Shown here in pieces: positions 26,694 to 35,039 of a stretch of DNA of 58,569 nucleotides. Origin of the DNA: Trueperaceae bacterium (GTDB lineage: Bacteria > Deinococcota > Deinococci > Deinococcales > Trueperaceae). Both the position numbers and the translations under genes were made by a program. The notes under the pieces were generated by a model, which saw nothing but the letters and a program-made list of their open reading frames with translations, made no database searches and was not told the origin of the DNA. Location of the stretch: the NCBI GenBank assembly GCA_011389865.1, contig JAABTL010000016.1:1-58569 (forward strand). The letters run 5' to 3'. The stretch's first letter is position 1. The number at the start of each line of letters is the position of its first letter.

Positions 26694-29366
26694 TCAGGCC
26701 TGCACCGCCTGGGTGACGACCTCGGGGACGGCCGCGAACGCTTCCTGCAGGCCGGCGGCATCCCTGACGCCCGCCTGGGCCATGTCGGGCCGGCCGCCGC
26801 CGCCTCCGCCGCCGCGCTGGGCCAACGCCTTGACGACCTTGCCGGCCTGGGCGCCGCGCGCGCGGGCGGACTCCGCGGCCTTGACCACGAGCAAGGTGCC
26901 GCTGCCGACGACGACCAGCTCGGCGCCGCTGCGCTGCATCAGGGTATCGGCCGCGTTGCGCAGCGCGGCGGCATCGAGCCCGTCGAGCGCGAGGCTGGCG
27001 ACCTGCAGCCCGGCGATGTCGGCCACCTCCTGGGCGTCCTGGGCCTGGGCGGCCGCGAGCTTGTCGCGCAGGCCGGCGACCTCGCGCTGCGCCGCCTTGA
27101 GCTCGCCCTGCAGCTTGTTGACGCGGCCCTCGAGCTCGTCGGGCTTGGCCCCGAGCGCGCGGGCGGTGGCGCCGATCGCGTCGCGCAGTTGCCGGACGTG
27201 CGCCAGCGCGGCGCGGCCGGCGAGCGCCTCGATGCGCCGCACGCCAGCGGAGGCGGCCTCCTCGGCGGTGATCAGGACGGGTCCGATCTCCCCGGTGCGG
27301 CTCACGTGGGTGCCGCCGCACAGCTCGATGGACGGGCTGGCGACCGGCTCACCGATGGTGATCATGCGGACCTCGGCGCCGTACTTCTCGCCGAACAGCA
27401 TCATGGCGCCAGCCGCACGGGCCTCGTCGATGGGCACCACGCGGGCAGCGACCGGCAGGTCGGCCTGGACCCAGCCGTTGACCATCGTCTCGACCTCGTG
27501 CAGCTGCTCGATGGTGATCGGGGCGCCGTGGCTGACGTCGAAGCGCAGCCGCTCGGGCGCCACCAGGGAGCCCGCCTGGGCGACGTGGTCGCCGACCACG
27601 CGGCGCAGGGCCGCGTGCAGCAGGTGGGTGGCGGTGTGGTGCTTGCGGGTCTCGCGGCGGGCGGGATCGACGGCGACCCGCACCCGCTGGCCCACGCGCA
27701 GCGTGCCGCGCGCCACCTGGGCGCGGTGGACGATGAGGCCCTGGGGGCCCTTGACGGTCTGCTGCACGACGGCGGCGCCGCCGTCCCACGCGACCTTGGC
27801 GGCGTCGCCCACCTGGCCGCCGCCCTCCGCGTAGCAGGGGGTGACGTCGAGCACGAGCTGCACGACGTCGCCCTCGCCGGCGGCCTCGGCGGCGCCCGCC
27901 TCGGTCACCAGGGCGACGACCGTCGCGTCGGCCGAGTCGGCCACGTAGCCGACGAAGCGGCTCGGGGCGTGGGCGGCGGCGGCGTCGGCGAGCACGTCGA
28001 CGGCGGCGAACATCGTCGCCTTGCCGCCGCCGGCGCGCGACACGGTGCGCGCCTGCTCGCGCGCTCGGGCGTAGCCCTCGCGGTCGACCACCACGCCCCG
28101 CTCGGCGGCCATCTCGACCGTCAGGTCGAGCGGGAAGCCGTAGGTCTGCCACAGGTCGAAGGCGACCTCGCCCGGCAGCACCTCGTCACCGAGGCCGTCC
28201 AGCACGTCCTTGACGCGCTCGATCCCGGCCCCGAGGGTCTCGAGGAACTGGCTCTCCTCGGCCTTGACGATCGCGGCGATGCGCGCGGCCTGGTCGCGCA
28301 CGTTGGGGTACGCACCACCCATGCTCTCCGCGACCCCCGCGACCAGCTCGAACAGCACCGGACGCCGCACGCCCATCTGCCAGGACTGCCGCGCGGCGCG
28401 CCGGATGAGCATCTTGATGACGTAGCCGGCGCCGTCGTTGGCGGGCAGGATGCCGTCGGCGATGCACATCGTCACCGAGCGCACGTGGTCGGCGACGATG
28501 CGGTGCGGGACGCTGTCGAGGTCGCGGTAAGGCGCGCCCGAGGCCTCGACCAGCCGGCGGATCGTCGGCTGGAACAGCTCGGTCGCATAGGCGTCGGTCG
28601 CGCCGGTCACGACCGACGCGAGGCGCTCGAAGCCCATGCCCGTGTCGATGTTCTTCATCGGCAGCGGGCGCAGCTCGCCGTCTTCGAGGTCGAACTGGGT
28701 GAACACCAGGTTCCAGATCTCCATGAAGCGGTCGCCGCGGCCGGTGTTCGGCCCCGTCTCGTCCGGGCTGCCGTACTCGGGGCCGCGGTCGTAGAAGATC
28801 TCGGAGCAGGGTCCGCAGGGGCCGGAGCGCCCGTCCTTCACGGCGTTGGCGGGCCAGAAGTTCTGATCCTCGCCCCAGCGCGACATGCGAGAGGCGGGCA
28901 CGCCGACCTGCTTCGTCCAGATCTCCCAGGCCTCGTCGTCGTCCTCGAAGACCGTGACCCACAGGCGATCGGGGTCGAGCCCCAGCCACGCCGGGTCGGT
29001 GAGGAACTCCCAGGCCCAGGCGGCGGCCTCCGCCTTGAAGTAGTCGCCGAAGGAGAAGTTGCCGAGCATCTCGAAGAAGGTGTGGTGACGGCGCGTGCGA
29101 CCGACGTTCTCGATGTCGGAGTCCTTGCCGCCCGCGCGCATGCACTTCTGCGCGGTCGCGACGCGCGGCCACTCGCCCTCGAAGCCCTCGAAGCGGGCGG
29201 GCGCCCCCTGGAACTGGGGCTTGAACTGCTGCATGCCGGCGACGTTGAACATCAGCGTCGGGTCGTCGCTCTTCAGCGAGGCGGACGGATGGACGAGGTG
29301 GTTCTTGGACGCGAAGAACCGCAGGAAGGTGGCCCGCAGCTCGTCGAGGTCGTGGATGGTTGCCAT
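26694..29366 (-). CDS. alaS: Alanyl-tRNA synthetase
   Basis: 890 residues, normal for AlaS, which charges tRNA-Ala and edits mischarged Ser/Gly. The aminoacylation core begins IHDLDELRATFLRFFASKNH, with HPSASLKSDDPTLMFNVAGM and RKHHTFFEMLGNFSFGDY. The editing domain has HHTATHLLHAAL and CGGTHVSRTGEIG (zinc-binding His/Cys). The Gly-rich GGGGGGRPDMAQAG near the end belongs to the C-Ala domain. The ATG at 29366 has GGAGGC 6 nt upstream and fits the family N terminus. A second in-frame ATG at 29408 sits exactly 6 nt after a TATGAT hexamer, so a leaderless 904-residue form is possible. Confidence 0.97.
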   Translation of the reverse strand: MATIHDLDELRATFLRFFASKNHLVHPSASLKSDDPTLMFNVAGMQQFKPQFQGAPARFEGFEGEWPRVATAQKCMRAGGKDSDIENVGRTRRHHTFFEMLGNFSFGDYFKAEAAAWAWEFLTDPAWLGLDPDRLWVTVFEDDDEAWEIWTKQVGVPASRMSRWGEDQNFWPANAVKDGRSGPCGPCSEIFYDRGPEYGSPDETGPNTGRGDRFMEIWNLVFTQFDLEDGELRPLPMKNIDTGMGFERLASVVTGATDAYATELFQPTIRRLVEASGAPYRDLDSVPHRIVADHVRSVTMCIADGILPANDGAGYVIKMLIRRAARQSWQMGVRRPVLFELVAGVAESMGGAYPNVRDQAARIAAIVKAEESQFLETLGAGIERVKDVLDGLGDEVLPGEVAFDLWQTYGFPLDLTVEMAAERGVVVDREGYARAREQARTVSRAGGGKATMFAAVDVLADAAAAHAPSRFVGYVADSADATVVALVTEAGAAEAAGEGDVVQLVLDVTPCYAEGGGQVGDAAKVAWDGGAAVVQQTVKGPQGLIVHRAQVARGTLRVGQRVRVAVDPARRETRKHHTATHLLHAALRRVVGDHVAQAGSLVAPERLRFDVSHGAPITIEQLHEVETMVNGWVQADLPVAARVVPIDEARAAGAMMLFGEKYGAEVRMITIGEPVASPSIELCGGTHVSRTGEIGPVLITAEEAASAGVRRIEALAGRAALAHVRQLRDAIGATARALGAKPDELEGRVNKLQGELKAAQREVAGLRDKLAAAQAQDAQEVADIAGLQVASLALDGLDAAALRNAADTLMQRSGAELVVVGSGTLLVVKAAESARARGAQAGKVVKALAQRGGGGGGGRPDMAQAGVRDAAGLQEAFAAVPEVVTQAVQA

Positions 29367-29414
29367 GAGGGTGCCTCCGGGCCCACGGCGGGTGCCGAGG
29401 GCCGTCATCGGGCC

Positions 29415-29420
29415 ATCATA
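29415..29420 (-). promoter_or_regulatory. TATGAT -10-like box for alaS
   Basis: On the minus strand TATGAT ends 6 nt before an in-frame ATG at 29408. From there a 42-nt stretch leads to the Shine-Dalgarno-served ATG at 29366. Confidence 0.5.
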
Positions 29421-29482
29421 ACGACGCGTCCATGGCGACGTCCGTCACGCGCCGCCGAGCGCCGGCGCGGGCCCGGCGGCCG

Positions 29483-29488
29483 TACGAT
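29483..29488 (+). promoter_or_regulatory. TACGAT -10-like box for the MFS gene
   Basis: TACGAT ends exactly 6 nt before the ATG at 29495; this fixes the start against a longer in-frame option at 29432. Confidence 0.5.
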
Positions 29489-29494
29489 GCGGGG

Positions 29495-30751
29495 ATGCCC
29501 ACCGCGACGCCGCCCCCCGGCCCCCGAACCGGTCCCCCCGCCGAGGCGGCGGGCGCGCCGCCCGGCGGCAAGCGCGCGCTGATGGCGCTCGGCCTGCTGG
29601 TCTTCCTGCAACTGGGGTTGCTGCTGGCGGCCTACGGGCCGTCGTTCGCGGCGCTGCAGGTGCGCCACGGGGTCGGCGTCGCCGAGGTCGGCACGTCGGT
29701 CAGCGCCCACTTCGCCGGCGGCTTCGTCGGCGTGCTCGTGGCCGGCTTGCTGATCGCGCGCCTCGGCTACCGGCGCTCGATGGTGCTCTCGGCGCTGCTG
29801 CTGGCGCTGGGCGGCGCCGGCGTCGGCTTCTCCGGCAGCTGGTCGCTGGTGCTGGTCGGCGCGGCCCTCGTCGGGCTCGGCTACGGCATCGCGGTCGTGC
29901 TGTACAACTTCCTGTTCGCGCGCGCCTTCGCGCCCGCCGGGGCGGCGGCCGTCAACCTCGTCAACGGCGCCTACGGGGTGGGAGCGATCGCCATGCCCGC
30001 CCTCATCGGGCTGGTCACGGGGGCGGCGATCGCGCGCGACCCCGCCGGCATCGCGCAGGTGCCGCCAGTGGTCTTCGGGTTCACCACCGCGTTGGCGCTC
30101 GCCGTCGTGGCCATGGCGCTGTGGGTGCCGTGGCTGCCGCCGACGCGGTCGGGTGCCTCCGGTCGGGGATCGGCCTCTCCCGCGGGCTCGCGGCTGGCCG
30201 GCGGCGTCGTGCTGTTCTCCGCGCTCATGTTCCTCTACGTCGCCGTCGAGGTCGCGACCGCCGCGTGGGCGCCCACCCACCTAGCCGAGGCCCTGGGCGT
30301 CGCCCGCTCGGCGCTCGCGGTGTCGGTGTTCTGGGGCGCCCTGACGGCGGGCCGCTTCCTCGCCGCCGCCTTCGCCGCGCGGCTGCGGCCCGCCAACCTG
30401 ATCCTGGGGGGGATGGCCCTCACGCTGGTCGGCGTCGGGCTGGCGCACGTGCCCGCGGTCGCCCTCGGCGGCTACGCGCTCGTCGGCCTGGGGCTGGCGC
30501 CGGTGTTCCCGACGACGGTCGTGTGGATCGACCGCCACTTCGGCGAGCGGGCCGACCGCGTCGCGCCGTGGATCCTCGCCGCCGGCAACCTCGGCCCGGT
30601 CGTCGGCGCGCCCGCGGTGGGGCTGGCGGTGGCCCTCGCCGGGCCGGCCGTCGTGCCGAGCGCGCTGGCCCTGCTGCTGGTGGCGCTGGGTGGCGTGGTC
30701 TTGGCGATCCGGCGCCGCGGCACGCCTTCGACCGGCTCGCCGACGAGTTGA
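29495..30751 (+). CDS. Major facilitator superfamily transporter
   Basis: 418 residues with about 12 hydrophobic helices from residue ~28 (LMALGLLVFLQLGLLLAAYG). The loop between helices 2 and 3 reads LIARLGYRRSMVL, a version of the MFS motif GxLaDrxGrr. WAPTHLAEALG near residue 267 and GLGLAPVFPTTVVWIDRHFGERADR in the second half resemble FucP/sugar-type MFS carriers, but the substrate cannot be assigned. The first ~27 residues are a Pro/Gly-rich cytoplasmic tail. It is divergent from alaS and stands 23 nt before the DinB-like gene. Confidence 0.88.
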   Translation: MPTATPPPGPRTGPPAEAAGAPPGGKRALMALGLLVFLQLGLLLAAYGPSFAALQVRHGVGVAEVGTSVSAHFAGGFVGVLVAGLLIARLGYRRSMVLSALLLALGGAGVGFSGSWSLVLVGAALVGLGYGIAVVLYNFLFARAFAPAGAAAVNLVNGAYGVGAIAMPALIGLVTGAAIARDPAGIAQVPPVVFGFTTALALAVVAMALWVPWLPPTRSGASGRGSASPAGSRLAGGVVLFSALMFLYVAVEVATAAWAPTHLAEALGVARSALAVSVFWGALTAGRFLAAAFAARLRPANLILGGMALTLVGVGLAHVPAVALGGYALVGLGLAPVFPTTVVWIDRHFGERADRVAPWILAAGNLGPVVGAPAVGLAVALAGPAVVPSALALLLVALGGVVLAIRRRGTPSTGSPTS

Positions 30752-30762
30752 CCTGCGCCGCG

Positions 30763-30768
30763 TAGGCT
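30763..30768 (+). promoter_or_regulatory. TAGGCT -10-like box for the DinB-like gene
   Basis: TAGGCT ends exactly 6 nt before the ATG at 30775; the same hexamer and spacing occur at 12948 and 24227 on the other strand. Confidence 0.5.
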
Positions 30769-30774
30769 GTGCCC

Positions 30775-31290
30775 ATGGCCACCGTGACGAGCGAACAGGA
30801 CGCGCTGCTGCTGCAGGAGATCCAGGAAGCCTTCCGGCGCCAGAAGGCACAGGTCGAGCGCGCGCTCGCGCAGCTGCCGCCGGAGCGCTGGTCGACCCGC
30901 CTCGACGACGGCGACGGCAACTCCGTCTCGGTGCTGCTGCGCCACGTGGCGGGCAACCTGCGGTCGCGCTGGTCCGACGTCTTCACCACGGACGGGGAGA
31001 AGCCCGACCGCGACCGTGACGGCGAGTTCGAGGACGCCGACGCCACGCCCGACGACATCATGGCCGCCTGGGAGGCCGGCTGGGCGGTCGCGCTCGCCAC
31101 GATCGATGGCCTGCGCCCCGAGGACCTGGCGCGCGTCATCACGATCCGTGGCGAGCCGCACAGCGTCGCGCGGGCCCTGGTACGCGCCCTCGACCACACC
31201 GGTCACCACGCGGGGCAGATCGTCATGCTGGCGAAGCACCTGTGCGGGCCCGCGTGGGCGACGCTGTCGCTGCCGCGGCGGCGAGGGTGA
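30775..31290 (+). CDS. DinB-like/DUF1572 metal-binding protein
   Basis: 171 residues. It is a four-helix bundle of the DinB/YfiT type, in which three His bind a metal. The His positions expected are visible: SVLLRHVAGNLRSRW (first helix) and LDHTGHHAGQIVMLAKHL (last helix). DGEFEDADATPDDIMAAWEAGW is the typical connecting segment of DUF1572. The family includes bacillithiol- or mycothiol-dependent transferases, but here the thiol partner and substrate are unknown. The ATG at 30775 follows a -10-like box by 6 nt. Confidence 0.85.
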   Translation: MATVTSEQDALLLQEIQEAFRRQKAQVERALAQLPPERWSTRLDDGDGNSVSVLLRHVAGNLRSRWSDVFTTDGEKPDRDRDGEFEDADATPDDIMAAWEAGWAVALATIDGLRPEDLARVITIRGEPHSVARALVRALDHTGHHAGQIVMLAKHLCGPAWATLSLPRRRG

Positions 31291-31343
31291 GGGCGGGGGG
31301 GCGGTTGGTGGGCTCGACCGGGCGGAGCGGATCGGGCACCGGG

Positions 31344-31349
31344 TAGGAT
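31344..31349 (+). promoter_or_regulatory. TAGGAT -10-like box
   Basis: TAGGAT ends 5 nt before the ATG at 31355, one base shorter than the common 6-nt spacing. Confidence 0.4.
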
Positions 31350-31354
31350 GAGGC

Positions 31355-31546
31355 ATGCCGATCGTCGAGAACTACGGCAAGCTGGGTCGCGACGCGGACT
31401 TCAGCCTGACGTTCTGGCGGTCACAGTCGCCGGAGGTCGTGTTCGAGGCCGCCTACGCGCTGATCAAGGACTACCTGCTCTTGAAGGAGGGCCATGCTGA
31501 CGAGCCCAGACTTCAGAGAACTGTTGAAGCTTTTCGACGAGCATGA
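31355..31546 (+). CDS. Small protein, probable partner gene of a nucleotidyltransferase module
   Basis: 63 residues: starts MPIVENYGKLGRDADFSLTF and ends RLQRTVEAFRRA. It is helical, soluble, without known motif. The following gene starts inside it at 31494 in another frame (53-nt overlap) and is a truncated nucleotidyltransferase of the AbiEii/MNT type, so the pair looks like the remains of a two-gene module of toxin-antitoxin or defence type. Base composition in 31360-31600 is less GC-rich than its surroundings, consistent with acquisition by transfer. This gene itself looks intact in length, but this cannot be verified without homologues. Confidence 0.6.
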   Translation: MPIVENYGKLGRDADFSLTFWRSQSPEVVFEAAYALIKDYLLLKEGHADEPRLQRTVEAFRRA

Positions 31547-31617
31547 GGTCCGCTATCTGATCGTCGGCGGCTACGCCGGATCTACTCGACCTGGGGGCGC
31601 TGGAGGAGGATCTGTAG
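31494..31617 (+). pseudogene. Nucleotidyltransferase (AbiEii/MNT-like) remnant with internal deletion
   Basis: The frame begins MLTSPDFRELLKLFDEHEVR followed by YLIVGGYA, the usual start of minimal nucleotidyltransferases of toxin or defence modules (substrate-binding GG included). Directly after GGYA the sequence jumps: in the +1 frame it reads PDLLDLGALEEDL and a TAG at 31615-31617, which looks like the normal C terminus of the same protein family. The middle of the gene, including the catalytic DxD, is thus missing and the two ends are out of frame. The open frame of the N-terminal part runs on to 31880 but is antisense to the RIO kinase gene. Composition is more AT-rich than neighbours. 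Confidence 0.7.
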
Positions 31618-31693
31618 CGACCGATATCGCATCCGATCCGAGCCCTTGCGGCCCCTCGAGACGGCACCCGCCGGTCAGGCCGCGGAGTGCCCG

Positions 31694-32386
31694 TCAATCC
31701 TCCTCGGTCACCCGACGCAGCAGCTCCTCGGGCTCGATGGCGACGCCCAGCCGCCGGAAGCTGAAGGCGAGCGACTTGGCGTCCTGCGCCAGCAGCTCCT
31801 GCGCGCCGGGCTGCTCGCGGTCCATCGCCTGCGGGAAGTCGATCAGGACCACCCGGCCCTCCCACCACAGCAGGTTGTAGGCCGAGAGGTCGCCGTGGAC
31901 GACGCCGAGCCGCCAGCAGGCGCGCATCAGGCCGACGCTCTGCTCGCAGGCGGAGGCCGCCTCGTCGGCGTCGAGCACCGCGTCCGACAGGCGCGGGGCC
32001 GGCGCCTCGGGCGTGCCGACGAAGCGCATGAGCACCACCTCGCCGGCCTCGGCGATGTCGAAGGCCTCGGGTCCGACGAGCGGCTCGGGGACGGAGACGC
32101 CGGCCTGCCACAGGCGCCACAGGATCAGGTACTCGTGCGCCGCCCACAGCGCCTTCAGCGCCCTGCGGCCGCGTCCGGAGCGGTGGCGGATCGCCTTCGC
32201 CAGGCGGGCGTCGCCGATCCAGCGGCCGTCCTGGTAGCGCTGATCGTTCTTGAAGCTGCGCACCTCGACGTCGCGGAAGATCTTCACCGCCACGTCGCCG
32301 AGCGGCGAGCGCCCCAGGTAGACGGTGGCCTCCTTGCCGCTCTTGAGTTCGCCGACGATCTCGTGGACGAAGCCGCGCTCCTGCAT
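31694..32386 (-). CDS. RIO1-family Ser/Thr kinase/ATPase
   Basis: 230 residues from the first conventional ATG. The ATP-binding start is IVGELKSGKEATVYLGRS, the VAVKIF lysine follows, and WGAH-like RIO signature elements appear as FKNDQRYQDGRWIGDAR. Catalytic loop: VVHGDLSAYNLLW; metal-binding: LIDFPQAMD. These are RIO hallmarks, proteins that in bacteria have unknown targets. Upstream of the ATG the frame stays open to a stop near 32583 and reads protein-like (RQNVTQLIDDDGRAAPGTA), but it has no ATG, GTG or TTG. GGAGG followed by 6 nt and ATC at 32536 is the best candidate for a longer 280-residue form. Confidence 0.88.
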   Translation of the reverse strand: MQERGFVHEIVGELKSGKEATVYLGRSPLGDVAVKIFRDVEVRSFKNDQRYQDGRWIGDARLAKAIRHRSGRGRRALKALWAAHEYLILWRLWQAGVSVPEPLVGPEAFDIAEAGEVVLMRFVGTPEAPAPRLSDAVLDADEAASACEQSVGLMRACWRLGVVHGDLSAYNLLWWEGRVVLIDFPQAMDREQPGAQELLAQDAKSLAFSFRRLGVAIEPEELLRRVTEED

Positions 32387-32615
32387 GCGCAGCAGCGCGG
32401 TGCCGGGTGCGGCCCGGCCGTCGTCGTCGATCAGCTGGGTGACGTTCTGCCGGCCCTTGGGGGCGCGGCGCGAGCGGCGCTTGCGCGGGCCCTCGTAGGC
32501 GTCGTGGTGGGCGTCGGGATCGATCCTGCGGGCGATGGTGGGCCTCCGATGGTGGGTGGAGGCGAGCCAACGCAGCCGCCCTCACGGTCGTTCCAGCATG
32601 CCACGGGCGCGCGGA

Positions 32616-34913
32616 TCAACGAGGCGGATGGAGCACCGCGGCGATCAGGTAGAGCGCGACCGCGACGCCGCCGATCGCCGGGGTCCCGAGCGCGTGACCC
32701 AGCCAGGCGGCGCCGGCGCCGACGGTGACCGCGGCGATGCCGCTCGCGGCCCAGGCGGCGGCCACGCCTGGGTGACCCGCGCCGCGCGGGTTCGTGGCGG
32801 GGTCGCGTGGGTCGTCGGCCATGGCCCCCAGGGCATGTCCATTCGCGGCGCCGCCCGCGTTGCCCCACGCGGCCAGCAGCCGCGGGAACGGCATCCCCAT
32901 CGGCACGCCGAGCGCCACCAGCGCCGCGGCGAGGACCGCCCCGGCCGCCAGCGGCGGCCACGGGTCCAGCGCGGCGGCCAGCACCGGCGCCAGCAGCAGC
33001 CACAGGAGCACGCCACCGGCGGCGACCGTCGCCGGGGCGGAGACGCCGGCGGTCCCCGCGGGCGACGTCGCCCGTAGCGGCCGCCGGCCGGCCCACCCGG
33101 CGCCGATCGCGCCGCCCACCAGGAGTGCGCCGAGCGTCAGCGACAGGCTCCAGGCCGGGTGGCCCGCCGCCCGCTGCAGCACCTGGAGGGCGTGCAGTTC
33201 GGTCGCCAGGAAGGCCGCGCCGAGCGCGGCCGCGCTCAGCCAGCGCCGGGCCGCGCCGGCCCGCCCGGCCGACGCGGGCGCACCGGCCCGGGCCGAGGCG
33301 CCCGGCGCGCCGCCCGGGTTGCCGAGCGTGTGCCCGACCCAGGGCGCCGCCAACAGCAGCGCGGCCGCCACCGCCAGCGCCAGCACGCCGGCGCGGCGCA
33401 CGTCCCGCGGCAGGCCGGGTTCGAACGCGAAGAAGTACGGGCGGTCGTCGGTCGTCGGGCGCAGGTCCAGGTCGGGGCTGCCGGCGATCAGCCCGGCGAG
33501 GGTCAGCGCGCCGGTGGCGAGCTCGCCGAGCGCTGCCGGCGCGAGCAGGTCGGGCACCAGCAGCAGCGACCAGCCGCGCGCCTCGGCGACGCGGGCGGCC
33601 GCGATCGCCTCGTCGCGCCCGAAGGGCGCCGGGCGCACCAGCAGGAGCGGCACCGGCGGCGCGGCGCGCACGTCCATCACCGCGAAGACGTGTCGCATCG
33701 CGGCCGCGTGGTCGGCGGCCCAACCACCCCGTACCAGCGCCTCGAGCGCGGTGGTGAGCGCGCGCGTCAGCGTGCCCTCGTCGTAGAGGGTCAACGACAG
33801 CCTGCCGGTCGGGGTCAGCCGCTCCAGGTAGGCACCGAACGCCTCGAGCGTGTAGACGCGGTTCTCCGTCAGGGCCGCACCGCGCAGCTCGGCGGCGCCG
33901 GTGACGACGTTCGCCAGCGTGATCACGTCGAAGCGCCCGGGGGCGCGGGCGAGCTCGCGGCGCCCGTCGCCGATGCGCACCTCGGTGGGCGGGTCGTACA
34001 CGCCACCGGCCGCCGCGCCGAGGTCGCGCACGAGGTCGACGCTCGCGCGGTTGACCTCGACGGCGATCACCTCGCCGGCCCCGTGCGCGCGTGCCTGGGC
34101 GACGTCGAGCCCGCCACCGCTACCGATGAGGAAGGCGCGCGCGACGGGCGCGACGGCGAAGGGGAAGGCGCCGACGTCGTTCCACCAGCGCTGTGGGTCG
34201 GGGTCGGGCACGATCGAGCCGGCGCCGCCGTCCATGAACAGGTAGCGCGCCCCGCCAGGGGCCCGCACGAGGTCGGTGCGGGCGACCGCGTCCCAGCGGG
34301 TCTCCTCGATGACCGCGCCGCGCGCGAGCTGGCTTCGGATCGGCTTGGCCGTGCCCATCGAACCGGGGTCGAAGCGCAGCAGGCCGGTGGCGGCGGCCAG
34401 CGCAACGGCGGCGACGGTGGCGCTGCCGAGCACCAGCGCGAGCGGACGGCCGGGGCGGCGCAGCGCCCAGGCGGCGAGGAGGAGCAGCGCGGCGGCGGCG
34501 AGGCTGCCGGTGAGGCCGCCGAGGATGCCGAGCGCGAGCGGCGTCAGTGCTGCCGCGACCGCGGCGGATGCCAGGTCGACGCGGTAGAGCCGCGCCGCGT
34601 CGCCCGCGTGGCGGGCGAAGAGCGCGGCCAGGGTCAACCCGATGGCGGCGTAGGCGACGACCAGTGGCGCGAGCCCCCACAGCGGCGAACCCAGGCTGCC
34701 GGCCGCCAGCAGCGCCAGGACGCTGGCGACGGCCGCGACCGGCGCGAGCGCGGCGGCGCGGGCGACCGTGGCCGGCGAGCGCCACGACGGGCGGGCGGCG
34801 GCCACCGCGGCCCCGAGCCCGAGGCCGAGCAGGGCGACGGCCAGCAGCGGCCCGACCCAGTCGCTGACGAACAGCGTCGAGAGCAGCCGCGTCAGACCGA
34901 TCTCGAGCGCCAT
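32616..34913 (-). CDS. Spermidine-synthase-like multi-pass membrane protein
   Basis: 765 residues. Membrane helices fill residues 1-180, a Rossmann-fold methyltransferase/spermidine-synthase-like domain lies at about 200-400 (YLFMDGGAGSIV, FLIGSGGGLDVAQARAHGA, VIAVEVNRASVDLVRD, DVITLANVV), and a further membrane block follows from ~500. DDRPYFFAFEPGLPRD at about 480 is a motif seen in such fused proteins. It may transfer an aminopropyl or methyl group to a membrane-near substrate, but the catalytic residues of SpeE are not obvious. The N terminus MALEIGLTRLLSTLF corresponds to the middle of the first helix in relatives (LvyEvvWtRll); the frame continues upstream (AAIAALAAGG) without a normal start, so the true start is uncertain. 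Confidence 0.75.
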   Translation of the reverse strand: MALEIGLTRLLSTLFVSDWVGPLLAVALLGLGLGAAVAAARPSWRSPATVARAAALAPVAAVASVLALLAAGSLGSPLWGLAPLVVAYAAIGLTLAALFARHAGDAARLYRVDLASAAVAAALTPLALGILGGLTGSLAAAALLLLAAWALRRPGRPLALVLGSATVAAVALAAATGLLRFDPGSMGTAKPIRSQLARGAVIEETRWDAVARTDLVRAPGGARYLFMDGGAGSIVPDPDPQRWWNDVGAFPFAVAPVARAFLIGSGGGLDVAQARAHGAGEVIAVEVNRASVDLVRDLGAAAGGVYDPPTEVRIGDGRRELARAPGRFDVITLANVVTGAAELRGAALTENRVYTLEAFGAYLERLTPTGRLSLTLYDEGTLTRALTTALEALVRGGWAADHAAAMRHVFAVMDVRAAPPVPLLLVRPAPFGRDEAIAAARVAEARGWSLLLVPDLLAPAALGELATGALTLAGLIAGSPDLDLRPTTDDRPYFFAFEPGLPRDVRRAGVLALAVAAALLLAAPWVGHTLGNPGGAPGASARAGAPASAGRAGAARRWLSAAALGAAFLATELHALQVLQRAAGHPAWSLSLTLGALLVGGAIGAGWAGRRPLRATSPAGTAGVSAPATVAAGGVLLWLLLAPVLAAALDPWPPLAAGAVLAAALVALGVPMGMPFPRLLAAWGNAGGAANGHALGAMADDPRDPATNPRGAGHPGVAAAWAASGIAAVTVGAGAAWLGHALGTPAIGGVAVALYLIAAVLHPPR

Positions 34914-34947
34914 GCCGCCGGCCGCGAGGGCGGCGATCGCAGCGACC

Positions 34948-34983
34948 GCGCCGCGGCCACCGGCCGCGCCGCGGCCACCGGCG
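34948..34983. repeat. 18-nt direct repeat (2 units)
   Basis: Bases 34948-34965 and 34966-34983 differ only in the last base (GCGCCGCGGCCACCGGC). It lies between the dppC-like gene and the annotated start of the membrane protein gene, possibly in its unrecognised N-terminal extension. Confidence 0.85.
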
Positions 34984-35039
34984 CGCGGCGTCGGGCGGCA
35001 TCGAGGGCGGCGCGCCGGGGGGAGGCGGGTCGGGCGGCG

